The position numbers and the translations under genes were made by a program. Below are positions 1-4,986 of a stretch of DNA of 9,501 bases, one piece after another (within the stretch, counting starts at the first letter, position 1; each line of letters starts with the position of its first letter). Where the stretch lies: positions 1-9,501 of the forward strand of contig JARIHM010000113.1 in assembly GCA_029288275.1 (NCBI GenBank), written 5' to 3'. The stretch is from Candidatus Saccharimonadota bacterium (GTDB taxonomy: Bacteria; Patescibacteriota; Saccharimonadia; UBA4664). A model generated the notes under the pieces. That model saw only the letters and a program-made list of their open reading frames with translations, made no database searches and had not been told where the DNA came from.

Positions 1-48
1 CTTCTCGGCGCAAAAGCGGCAAACTTTCTTGCTGTAAAAATTAGCCAT
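1..48 (-). CDS. rpsR: 30S ribosomal protein S18, N-terminal fragment (gene continues past the left edge)
   Basis: Only the first 16 codons are in the window; they read MANFYSKKVCRFCAEK. The K-x-C-x-F-C pattern is the N-terminal signature of bacterial S18, which partners S6 on the platform of the 30S subunit. Position supports the call: it lies directly downstream of rpsF and ssb on the same strand, the standard rpsF-ssb-rpsR order. The gap from the ssb stop is 46 nt and AT-rich. An AGGA at 61-64 (minus strand) could serve as a ribosome binding site, but its 12-nt spacing is long. The identification rests on a short peptide plus gene order. Confidence 0.85.
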   Translation of the reverse strand, partial: MANFYSKKVCRFCAEK

Positions 49-94
49 ACGAATAAACGTTCCTATAAAAGTTAGGTTTTAGTAAGTTTGAGAT

Positions 95-544
95 TTAGAA
101 CGGGATGTCGTCGAGATTGATATTCTGGCTATCCAGATCCTGAATGACAACATCATCCGAAGATTTGCTGGGCGCTGATGAGGCGGTCGGCGCGGCACCC
201 ATAGGGGCATCGCCGCGGCTGTCGAGGAAGTTAATGTCGGAGGCGACAATCTCGGTGCGTTGTCGCTTTACACCATCTTTTTCCCAACTCTGGGTCTGCA
301 AACGACCCACCACCATCACCTTGCGACCTTTGGCTAAGTACTGGGCCGCGAGCTCACCAAGTTTACCCCAGGCAACAATCTCGTGATATTCCACCGCTTC
401 TTTGCGTTCACCGTTGGCATCAGCCCAAGTACGGTTGGTTGCGACGGCAAACGAAGCAACTTGCTGACCACTCGGAGTGGTTCGCAGTTCTGGATCACGT
501 GTTAAATTGCCCATAATAATGGCTTGGTTAAAGCTCTTCGCCAT
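95..544 (-). CDS. ssb: Single-stranded DNA-binding protein SSB
   Basis: This 149-residue protein binds and protects single-stranded DNA during replication, repair and recombination, and recruits partners through its C-terminal tip. Residues 1-110 form the OB fold: the start MAKSFNQAIIMGNLTRDPEL, the TPSGQQVASFAVATN segment and the EYHEIVAWGKLGELAAQYL stretch are all typical of bacterial SSB. A short Ser/Ala-rich linker of about 30 residues follows, and the protein ends in the acidic hydrophobic tip DLDDIPF. The length is slightly below the E. coli protein (178) because the linker is short. The start ATG directly abuts the rpsF stop (TAAATG), and its ribosome binding site, GGAGGGAG, is encoded in the last rpsF codons, so translation is probably coupled to rpsF. 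Confidence 0.97.
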   Translation of the reverse strand: MAKSFNQAIIMGNLTRDPELRTTPSGQQVASFAVATNRTWADANGERKEAVEYHEIVAWGKLGELAAQYLAKGRKVMVVGRLQTQSWEKDGVKRQRTEIVASDINFLDSRGDAPMGAAPTASSAPSKSSDDVVIQDLDSQNINLDDIPF

Positions 545-913
545 TTACTTAGCTCCCTCCTCGGACGTTACTTCTGCGGGCTTCTTGTCGCTCGCATCAC
601 TCTTTTTACTGCTTGGTGCAGTCTTGTTCTCTTCATGAATCACCAGGATGTGGCGCAGCACCTCCTCGGTAATTTGAATGGTGTTCTCGAGCTCGCGAAC
701 CGTTGCCGGATCCAGCTGAACCTCGAAGTACACGTAGATCGCGAAATCTTGTCGCGCAATCCGGTACGCTAGGCGTTTTTTGCCCCAGTTGTCGCGCTTG
801 GTGACTTTGCCACCAACAGCTTCAACGAGACTCTCGACCTTCGAAATAGGCGTTTCTACGTCAATCTCGAGATCGGGGTGCAGCAGCACCATTAACTCGT
901 ACGTCTTTTGCAT
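545..913 (-). CDS. rpsF: 30S ribosomal protein S6
   Basis: This 122-residue protein is S6, which forms a heterodimer with S18 on the central domain of 16S rRNA. The N-terminus MQKTYELMVLLHPDLE, the central GGKVTKRDNWGKKRLAYRI motif and the FEVQLDPATVRELENTIQI segment are family hallmarks. The body is about 97 residues. It is followed by a charged, low-complexity tail of about 25 residues rich in Lys, Ser and Glu, as in many S6 proteins. The start ATG has an AGGAAG ribosome binding site 3-4 nt upstream (914-920). It is first in the rpsF-ssb-rpsR operon, with a strong promoter at 1002-1030 and a structured leader between. The 3' end doubles as the ssb ribosome binding site. Confidence 0.97.
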   Translation of the reverse strand: MQKTYELMVLLHPDLEIDVETPISKVESLVEAVGGKVTKRDNWGKKRLAYRIARQDFAIYVYFEVQLDPATVRELENTIQITEEVLRHILVIHEENKTAPSSKKSDASDKKPAEVTSEEGAK

Positions 914-930
914 CGCTTCCTTTCTATGGA

Positions 931-974
931 AACCCCGGGCAGTTCCGGGATTGCGGCCTGATTACAGGGCGCAA
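931..974 (-). promoter_or_regulatory. Two leader hairpins of the rpsF operon (candidate autoregulatory element)
   Basis: The leader between the promoter and rpsF can fold into two adjacent hairpins on the transcript strand. The first (974-951) has stem TTGCG/CGCAA, a C-C mismatch, stem CCTG/CAGG and a TAAT loop. The second (952-931) has an 8-bp stem AATCCCGG/CCGGGGTT, including one T-G pair, with loop AACTGC. They share two A residues, so they may stack or compete. Many bacterial rpsF operons carry a leader that binds the S6:S18 complex and represses translation. Position fits, but I have not matched the known consensus, so the role is inferred. The pairing itself is read directly from the sequence. 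Confidence 0.45.
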
Positions 975-1001
975 AAAGGTTAATGATTGGTAAACTATGT
1001 A

Positions 1002-1030
1002 ATTATAGGCCATTTAGCTAGTTTGGTCAA
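1002..1030 (-). promoter_or_regulatory. Sigma-70-type promoter of the rpsF-ssb-rpsR operon
   Basis: On the minus strand there is a -35 TTGACC (1030-1025), a 17-bp spacer and a perfect -10 TATAAT (1007-1002). Transcription should start near 995, giving a leader of about 80 nt that holds the two hairpins. This is the closest match to the housekeeping consensus in the window, as expected for a ribosomal protein operon. Confidence 0.85.
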
Positions 1031-1055
1031 TCTGGAAGCGCCCACTTGTTACAGC

Positions 1056-1142
1056 CGACCACCCGCCAAATGTTTTTCTCAGAGCAAGGACTGTTTGAGC
1101 GAAGCGAGTTCCGCAGTCGAAAAGCAATTTGGCGAATGGTCG
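1056..1142. repeat. Long imperfect inverted repeat between divergent promoters
   Basis: The 16-nt arms CGACCACCCGCCAAAT (1056-1071) and ATTTGGCGAATGGTCG (1127-1142) are inverted copies with 14 of 16 positions pairing. Pairing resumes inside at TTTTC (1074-1078) with GAAAA (1119-1123), and again at GACTG (1089-1093) with CAGTC (1114-1118). The 20-nt centre contains GAGCGAAGCGAG. The whole can fold into one long, interrupted hairpin on either strand. It lies upstream of the PRC-barrel gene, and its right arm covers the place where that gene's -35 box would be. No transposase or clear target duplication is visible. It could be a dispersed repeat, a small non-autonomous element, an RNA hairpin or a large operator. 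Confidence 0.6.
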
Positions 1143-1156
1143 ACAAGGCCATGGCG

Positions 1157-1162
1157 TACAAT
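1157..1162 (+). promoter_or_regulatory. Probable -10 box of the PRC-barrel gene, placing the transcript start at the ATG
   Basis: TACAAT is followed by exactly six bases (AGTGGC) and then the ATG at 1169. With usual spacing, transcription would start at or next to the A of the start codon, giving a leaderless mRNA. No Shine-Dalgarno sequence lies upstream of this ATG. A good -35 box is not visible at 16-18 bp; that region is the right arm of the inverted repeat. Confidence 0.5.
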
Positions 1163-1168
1163 AGTGGC

Positions 1169-1699
1169 ATGCATGTGCTTGCGAGTAAATTAGAGGGGCT
1201 GCCGGTTATGAGCCTGCAGTCGGGTGAAACTGTGGCCACTATCCTCGATCCTATTATTGATATGGGCCGCCTTGAAGTCGTGGCATACCAATGTCATATC
1301 GGGCGCGGACGCGAGGCTCATGCGCTTATGAGCAGTGATATCCGTCAGCTGGCCGCCGACTGCGCCATCATCGATTCCGAGGATGAAGTCACGCCGGTCC
1401 GTGATGTCGTGCGGCTCCGGCCCCTTATTGAGACACGGTTTCGCCCTCTGGGCAAGACGGTAATCACCGATTTGGGCCGACGAGTCGGTCGAATTGAGGA
1501 TTACACCATCAACCTGGAGACCCACTGTATCCAGAAGCTCTATGTACAACCTCCGTTTTGGCAAGGCTGGCTTCGTTCCAATCTCATCATTGATCGAGGC
1601 CAGGTCCTCGAGATCAGCCCCAGGTACATAACCGTGCGTGATACCCTCAGCAAGAATCCCCTCCTTGCTCCGGAGCCTGCTTCAGAAAGCCAAGCGTAA
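1169..1699 (+). CDS. Tandem PRC-barrel domain protein
   Basis: With the chosen start the protein has 176 residues. Residues 1-40 (start MHVLASKLEGLPVMSL, then TVATILDPIIDMGRLEVVAY) match the opening strands of a PRC-barrel domain. A second copy starts near residue 94 with LGKTVITDLGRRVGRIEDYT and continues to about residue 158. PRC barrels are small beta-barrels found in the RNA-processing protein RimM and in photosynthetic reaction centres; stand-alone versions usually have no assigned function. The ATG at 1169 is chosen because the domain begins there. The frame stays open upstream to 1046, but that part reads through the inverted repeat and looks non-coding. The alternative ATG at 1208 has a weak GAGGGG site but would cut the first strand. 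The last 20 residues are a disordered-looking Pro/Ser/Ala tail. Cellular role unknown. Confidence 0.8.
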   Translation: MHVLASKLEGLPVMSLQSGETVATILDPIIDMGRLEVVAYQCHIGRGREAHALMSSDIRQLAADCAIIDSEDEVTPVRDVVRLRPLIETRFRPLGKTVITDLGRRVGRIEDYTINLETHCIQKLYVQPPFWQGWLRSNLIIDRGQVLEISPRYITVRDTLSKNPLLAPEPASESQA

Positions 1700-1734
1700 A
1701 CCGCCCTTGAATTTTCGATACCTCTTACGCTAGA

Positions 1735-1827
1735 ATGAGCCTAAGGCTAAGAGGGTTGATTGTGGTAGTTTTGCTCTTGTTCGCGGTGGCATTCGTGATT
1801 GCCTATAGATTAGTCACCGCCAACTAG
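1735..1827 (+). CDS. Putative 30-residue single-span membrane peptide
   Basis: A short frame begins MSLRLRGLIVVV, continues as an unbroken hydrophobic stretch (residues 8-23, rich in Val, Leu, Ala and Phe) and ends AYRLVTAN. The layout is an Arg-containing N-terminus, one membrane helix and a short polar tail. It lies 35 nt after the PRC-barrel stop, on the same strand, and just before an intrinsic terminator, which favours a real gene. A possible own promoter is TTGAAT (1707-1712), 18 bp, TAGAAT (1731-1736). If that is used, the mRNA would begin near 1743, and translation would instead start at GTG 1762 behind AGAGGG (1750-1755), giving 21 residues. The stop overlaps the recX stop in the tetranucleotide CTAG. 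No family is recognised, and it could be chance. Confidence 0.4.
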   Translation: MSLRLRGLIVVVLLLFAVAFVIAYRLVTAN

Positions 1828-2435
1828 TCATCAAGGCGCCTCAGCGCCTTTTTGATTTGATCATACTCAAACCCCTGGCGCGCTAAGTAGGCAGTGAGTT
1901 TATCGATATCTTGGTAGCTAGAGAGTCGGCGTTTTTTCGTAATCAACTGCTCAAGTACACTGTCTTGAGCTGCATCATCAATTTCTGTTAGCGCTCCCTC
2001 GATAACCTCACGATTGAGGCCCTTTTGGGCGAGTTCTTGAGCAAGCCTACGGCGGCTACGGGGCTTGAGCATCTGGCGGTTCTCGATCCAGATAGCGGCG
2101 AAGGCTGTATCATTTATCAACCCCAGGGCTTCAAGCCGCACGAGTACTCGATCGATGACGGCTGACTCCTCATATTTGGTTATAAGATAATCCTGCACCT
2201 CACGTCGGCTGCGTGGCCGATAGCTGAGATAGCGCAGGGCAGCGTTATAGGCCTTACCCTCAATCGATTGAGCTTCCCAAACTGCTACCTCTTCCGGGGT
2301 TAGGGCTCGGCCCACCCGCAGCCCGCTCGTAGAAAGCTCCAGATCAGTCAGAGAGAAACCGTACTCCCCATCAAGATAGATTGAGTAGCGAGTAACGGCT
2401 CGCTTTTGCTGCTGAATGTCGGTAATAACCGGCAC
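1824..2435 (-). CDS. recX: Recombination regulatory protein RecX
   Basis: RecX (203 residues here) binds RecA filaments and modulates their growth and activity. The family pattern of repeated three-helix units is visible from about residue 64: ALRYLSYRPRSRREVQDYL, then RLEALGLINDTAFAAIWIEN near residue 100, then KPRSRRRLAQELAQKGLN near 123. The N-terminal part (residues 1-50) looks like the beta-rich extension common in these proteins. It starts with GTG at 2435, only two bases after the recA stop (TAG, 2440-2438). No strong ribosome binding site is visible, so translational coupling to recA is likely. Length is in the usual range. The gene converges on the PRC-barrel unit, and no minus-strand terminator is evident beyond its stop. 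Confidence 0.93.
   Translation of the reverse strand: MPVITDIQQQKRAVTRYSIYLDGEYGFSLTDLELSTSGLRVGRALTPEEVAVWEAQSIEGKAYNAALRYLSYRPRSRREVQDYLITKYEESAVIDRVLVRLEALGLINDTAFAAIWIENRQMLKPRSRRRLAQELAQKGLNREVIEGALTEIDDAAQDSVLEQLITKKRRLSSYQDIDKLTAYLARQGFEYDQIKKALRRLDD
1833..1853 (+). terminator. Intrinsic terminator of the plus-strand PRC-barrel unit, inside the recX coding end
   Basis: The stem AAGGCGC (1833-1839) and GCGCCTT (1844-1850) closes the loop CTCA and runs into TTTTT (1849-1853). The T-run is present only on the plus strand, so it terminates transcription from the left. It overlaps the last codons of recX on the other strand, so these bases serve both as recX C-terminal codons and as a terminator. 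Confidence 0.75.
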
Positions 2436-2437
2436 TA

Positions 2438-3490
2438 CTACTTGCTCGGACTAAGGGCTACCTTTCGCACGGCTTTATCAAGCTCGGCCATAACCTGAGG
2501 GTGATCCTTGAGGTACTGTTTGGCCGCCTCTCGGCCCTGGCCAATCTTCTCGTCCTTATAGGCGTACCAAGCGCCACTCTTGTTCACCAGCTCGTGCTTG
2601 ACGGCCAAGTCAAGGATGTCCCCGGCTCGAGAAATACCCTCGTTGAACATAATATCGAATTCAGCAACCTTGAACGGCGCGGCGATCTTGTTCTTTACCA
2701 CCTTTACCTTAACGTGCTTGCCGATAGAAGCATCGCCGTCTTTGATCTGCTCCGAACCGCGAATATCCAGACGCACTGAGGCGTAATATTTTAGCGCGTT
2801 ACCGCCCGCCGTGGTTTCGGGATTGCCAAACATCACGCCAATCTTCATGCGAAGTTGGTTCAAGAAGATAACGGTAGTCTTGCTCTTGGAGATCACTCCG
2901 GTAAGCTTACGGAGAGCCTGACTCATGAGGCGCGCCTGCAGGCCCATGTGTGAATCACCCATGTCACCCTCAATCTCAGCTCGCGGCACCAAGGCCGCTA
3001 CAGAGTCAACGATTACGAGATCAACGGCCGAAGAGCGCACGAGCGTCTCTGTAATCTCCAGAGCCTGCTCACCGGTATCAGGTTGGGAAATAAGTAATGT
3101 ATCCAAGTTTACACCCAGACGAGCGGCATACTCAGGGTCTAATGCGTGTTCAGCATCGACAAAGGCCGCCACTCCGCCCGTCTTTTGCACCTCAGCTACG
3201 GCATGGAGGGCCAGCGTGGTCTTACCACTCGACTCTGGTCCGTAAACCTCAATGATACGGCCCTTGGGAATACCACCGCCTAAGGCAATATCAAGTGACA
3301 ATGCGCCGGTCGGAATCGTTTCAACATCGATCTTGTGACCCTCGCCTAGCTTCATAATTGAGCCGGCACCGAACTGCTTCTCAATCTGAGCCACCGCCAT
3401 GTCGATAGCCTTGAGGCGCGCCTCGCGCTCCGCCGCCGTCTGCTTTTCTGCCTTCGCGTCCACTGCCTTCTCCTGCATATCTGTACTCAT
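2438..3490 (-). CDS. recA: Recombinase RecA
   Basis: RecA (350 residues) is the ATP-dependent strand-exchange recombinase of homologous recombination. The Walker A motif GPESSGKTT is at residues 84-92. The catalytic Glu lies in FVDAEHALDPE at about residue 113, and Walker B is LVIVDSVAAL near 158-167. The DNA-binding L2 region, FGNPETTAGGNALK, lies at about 221-234. The N-terminal filament helix is represented by LKAIDMAVAQIEKQFGAGS. Length and all core motifs are normal; the C-terminus is short and not strongly acidic. A promoter at 3529-3557 and an AAAGGA site at 3502-3507 precede it, although the 11-nt spacing to the ATG is longer than usual. recX follows in the same operon. Confidence 0.99.
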   Translation of the reverse strand: MSTDMQEKAVDAKAEKQTAAEREARLKAIDMAVAQIEKQFGAGSIMKLGEGHKIDVETIPTGALSLDIALGGGIPKGRIIEVYGPESSGKTTLALHAVAEVQKTGGVAAFVDAEHALDPEYAARLGVNLDTLLISQPDTGEQALEITETLVRSSAVDLVIVDSVAALVPRAEIEGDMGDSHMGLQARLMSQALRKLTGVISKSKTTVIFLNQLRMKIGVMFGNPETTAGGNALKYYASVRLDIRGSEQIKDGDASIGKHVKVKVVKNKIAAPFKVAEFDIMFNEGISRAGDILDLAVKHELVNKSGAWYAYKDEKIGQGREAAKQYLKDHPQVMAELDKAVRKVALSPSK

Positions 3491-3508
3491 TGTATCATTC
3501 GTCCTTTA

Positions 3509-3541
3509 GTTCGGTTGCTTACCCTCAGAGCTTATCCGAAC
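3509..3541. promoter_or_regulatory. Inverted repeat spanning the recA transcription start (candidate operator)
   Basis: GTTCGG (3509-3514) and CCGAAC (3536-3541) form a perfect 6-bp inverted repeat with a 21-bp spacer. It is centred near 3525, within a few bases of the predicted start site near 3522, and spans the -10 box. The half-sites contain GTTCG and CGAAC, the elements of Gram-positive LexA boxes, but in outward order and too far apart for a normal box. It may be an operator for another factor, or chance. Confidence 0.25.
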
Positions 3542-3557
3542 AAAATCCGTACGTCAA
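3529..3557 (-). promoter_or_regulatory. Probable recA promoter
   Basis: A good -35 box, TTGACG (3557-3552), is followed by a 17-bp spacer and a weak -10, TAAGCT (3534-3529). The expected start is near 3522, giving a leader of about 32 nt that contains the AAAGGA site. A standard LexA box is not visible. Confidence 0.5.
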
Positions 3558-3567
3558 GAGCAAAGCG

Positions 3568-3595
3568 ATGGCCCGAGCTTCATTGCTCGGGCCAT
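3568..3595 (-). terminator. Stem-loop terminator after the HD hydrolase gene
   Basis: A perfect 11-bp stem, ATGGCCCGAGC/GCTCGGGCCAT, closes a 6-nt loop (3579-3584). It begins four bases after the TGA stop of the HD gene. On the minus strand the stem is followed only by a broken T tract (CGCTTTGCTC), so termination efficiency is uncertain. It separates this gene from recA. Confidence 0.65.
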
Positions 3596-3599
3596 AGGG

Positions 3600-4271
3600 T
3601 CAGATCTCCAGGTATCGAGCACAGATCTCGATCACCTCAGCTCTGGCCTTAGCCACCTTGCCCGCAAAATCCTCGGGCATCTCATGCTCAAAGCGCGGGA
3701 TCTCCTCGACCAGATCATCGATCATCGGCACCACGTGCTCCATGGTCTCCTTGGCCTTGCGAACCTGCTTCTCGGGCGGGCAGGCATACAGCGTCCGCAG
3801 GTTATGCAGCCGGTCAGCCAGCTTGAGTGCTCGAACGCGCCAATCGCCACGGTACTTGATGTCGGCGAAATAGCCTTCGATGGTCTGCCACTTGGCCTTC
3901 GACAAGAGCAGAATCCAGTAGGCGATCGGGTAGCCCCACTCCTCGTACAACTGATAGCGGGCCACTTCGGGCTCGCTCTTGGTGATGTACTCGTCGTGCG
4001 TATCTTCGACCACATCGTGCAACATGGCCGCGATGACGGTTCGAGCCTCGGTGAGGCCAAGCTCGAAGACTGCAATGCGGGTGACGCCTGAGGTGTGCGT
4101 CACGTAGCAATCACCGCTGTGGCGCAACTGATGGCCGTGGAACTGCCACATCAGCTGATAGGCAAGACTGACTCGCCTAAAGTCCGAATCCGGCATACAT
4201 CGCCGAATTCGGGCCACCAGCTCAGGCTCTTCCGTGAGAATATCGTGCTCGGGCTTGGTTGACCGAGACAT
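3600..4271 (-). CDS. Stand-alone RelA/SpoT-type HD-domain hydrolase
   Basis: This 223-residue protein is a single HD-domain hydrolase like the (p)ppGpp-hydrolase half of RelA/SpoT. The expected metal ligands are present: a His in WQFHGHQ (H45), the pair in MLHDVVEDT (H85, D86, followed by E89-D90) and the Asp in KLADRLHNLRTL (D153). HSGDCYVTH (51-59) corresponds to the RSGEPYxxH region. The PPEKQVRKAKETMEH segment (about 166-180) also matches the family. No synthetase or TGS domain follows, so it resembles small alarmone hydrolases; activity on another phosphorylated nucleotide is equally possible. The start at 4271 is set by a strong AAGGAGGGG site six bases upstream. A GTG 81 nt further up is in frame but runs through a terminator hairpin. 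It is the only gene here ending in TGA. It has its own promoter and terminator. Confidence 0.88.
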   Translation of the reverse strand: MSRSTKPEHDILTEEPELVARIRRCMPDSDFRRVSLAYQLMWQFHGHQLRHSGDCYVTHTSGVTRIAVFELGLTEARTVIAAMLHDVVEDTHDEYITKSEPEVARYQLYEEWGYPIAYWILLLSKAKWQTIEGYFADIKYRGDWRVRALKLADRLHNLRTLYACPPEKQVRKAKETMEHVVPMIDDLVEEIPRFEHEMPEDFAGKVAKARAEVIEICARYLEI

Positions 4272-4277
4272 GCTAAT

Positions 4278-4286
4278 CCCCTCCTT
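4278..4286 (-). promoter_or_regulatory. Strong Shine-Dalgarno site that fixes the HD-hydrolase start
   Basis: AAGGAGGGG, read on the minus strand, sits six bases before the ATG at 4271. Together with the leader hairpin just upstream, it argues against the longer in-frame GTG start at 4352. Confidence 0.85.
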
Positions 4287-4304
4287 GGGTCGGCTTGTGG
4301 CCAC

Positions 4305-4349
4305 AAAAAAAGCGGCCCCAGATAGCAAAAAGAGCTTCGTAGGCCGCTT
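4305..4349 (-). terminator. Intrinsic terminator hairpin within the HD-hydrolase leader (candidate attenuator)
   Basis: On the minus strand, AAGCGGCC (4349-4342) pairs with GGCCGCTT (4317-4310) across a 24-nt loop. A run of seven T residues (4311-4305) follows at once. This is the structure of an intrinsic terminator, yet it lies between the gene's promoter and its ribosome binding site. An upstream hairpin, GGCT-A-GCG-GAC-CGC-AGCC (about 4377-4360), contains CCGC, which could instead pair with the GCGG of the 5' terminator arm. That alternative would be an antiterminator. An attenuator, or a short independent RNA of about 80 nt, are both possible. I do not match it to a known riboswitch, T-box or leader-peptide class. 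Confidence 0.55.
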
Positions 4350-4390
4350 CACGTTCTAGGCTGCGGTCCGCTAGCCATACGTTGAATCCA

Positions 4391-4420
4391 ATAATACGCT
4401 ATAATTTACAGATTTGTCAA
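4391..4420 (-). promoter_or_regulatory. Promoter upstream of the HD hydrolase and its leader
   Basis: A perfect -35 TTGACA (4420-4415) is followed by an 18-bp spacer and a -10 TATTAT (4396-4391). Transcription should start near 4384, giving a leader of about 113 nt that contains the terminator-like hairpin. Confidence 0.75.
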
Positions 4421-4467
4421 GAAGAGTGGATAGGTGGATTCCTAAGAGGAGGCAGCTCTGCGGGGTA

Positions 4468-4965
4468 CTACCGATAATTCTGGAAGTCCAGCGGAAAATC
4501 AAAGTCCTTGGCCTTCAGCAGCGTGATTACGCCTTGCAAATCATCTTTGCTGGTAGCGCTAACGCGCACACTGTCTCCCTGAATTTGAGGCTTTACTTTG
4601 GGGTAATCGTCGCGGATAGCCTTGGTGATCTGCTTAGCTTTATCCTGATCAAGACCCTTACGCAACGCGATGGTCCAACGCATCTCCTTACCGCCCTGCA
4701 CGGGCGCTGCTGAGGTGTCGAGCACCTTGAGCGACACTCCACGCTTCACCAGTTTGGATTGCAGCATGTCGAGAATAGCATCGAGCTGATTCTGGCTTTC
4801 ACCCTCAATTAGAATACTGGTTTTGCTGTCGCCAAACTCCAGCTTGGCCGCCGTACCCTTAAAGTCATAACGTGTACCCAGCTCACGCTGCGCCTGATCC
4901 ACTGCATTGCTGAGTTCAGCTATGTCGTAATCACTGACGATATCAAATGAAAAATCCTTTGCCAT
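4468..4965 (-). CDS. yajQ: YajQ family (DUF520) nucleotide-binding protein
   Basis: This 165-residue protein is a full-length YajQ family member. Hallmarks are the start MAKDFSFDIVSDYD, the ELGTRYDFKGT motif near residues 28-38, the KRGVSL segment near 73, and the C-terminal KAKDFDFPLDFQNYR. The fold is two ferredoxin-like domains. Family members bind nucleotides or RNA; one Xanthomonas homologue binds cyclic di-GMP, and E. coli YajQ was reported to bind GTP and tRNA. The role here is unknown. A near-perfect ribosome binding site, AAAGGAGG, lies six bases before the ATG. The gene follows the RodZ-like gene by 21 nt on the same strand, so the two are probably cotranscribed. I see no clear terminator between its stop and the next promoter at 4420. 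Confidence 0.95.
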   Translation of the reverse strand: MAKDFSFDIVSDYDIAELSNAVDQAQRELGTRYDFKGTAAKLEFGDSKTSILIEGESQNQLDAILDMLQSKLVKRGVSLKVLDTSAAPVQGGKEMRWTIALRKGLDQDKAKQITKAIRDDYPKVKPQIQGDSVRVSATSKDDLQGVITLLKAKDFDFPLDFQNYR

Positions 4966-4986
4966 AGTCGGCCTCCTTTGTCGGGT

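Noticed and set aside
144..386. Frames opposite ssb, recA, yajQ, the RodZ-like gene and ftsK
   Set aside because: They are antisense to well-supported genes, lack ribosome binding sites and give low-complexity or Arg/Ser-rich peptides.
1046..1168. In-frame upstream extension of the PRC-barrel gene (41 extra residues)
   Set aside because: The extension reads straight through the inverted repeat, has no ribosome binding site and does not resemble PRC-domain sequence. The domain begins at the ATG at 1169.
914..1168. tRNA or other standard RNA gene in the larger gaps (also checked 4272-4467 and 8927-9035)
   Set aside because: No cloverleaf or recognisable RNA gene was found. The gaps hold promoters, leaders and hairpins only.
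4272..4352. In-frame GTG extension of the HD hydrolase (27 extra residues)
   Set aside because: It runs through a terminator hairpin with a seven-T run, while the ATG at 4271 has a strong AAGGAGGGG site six bases upstream.
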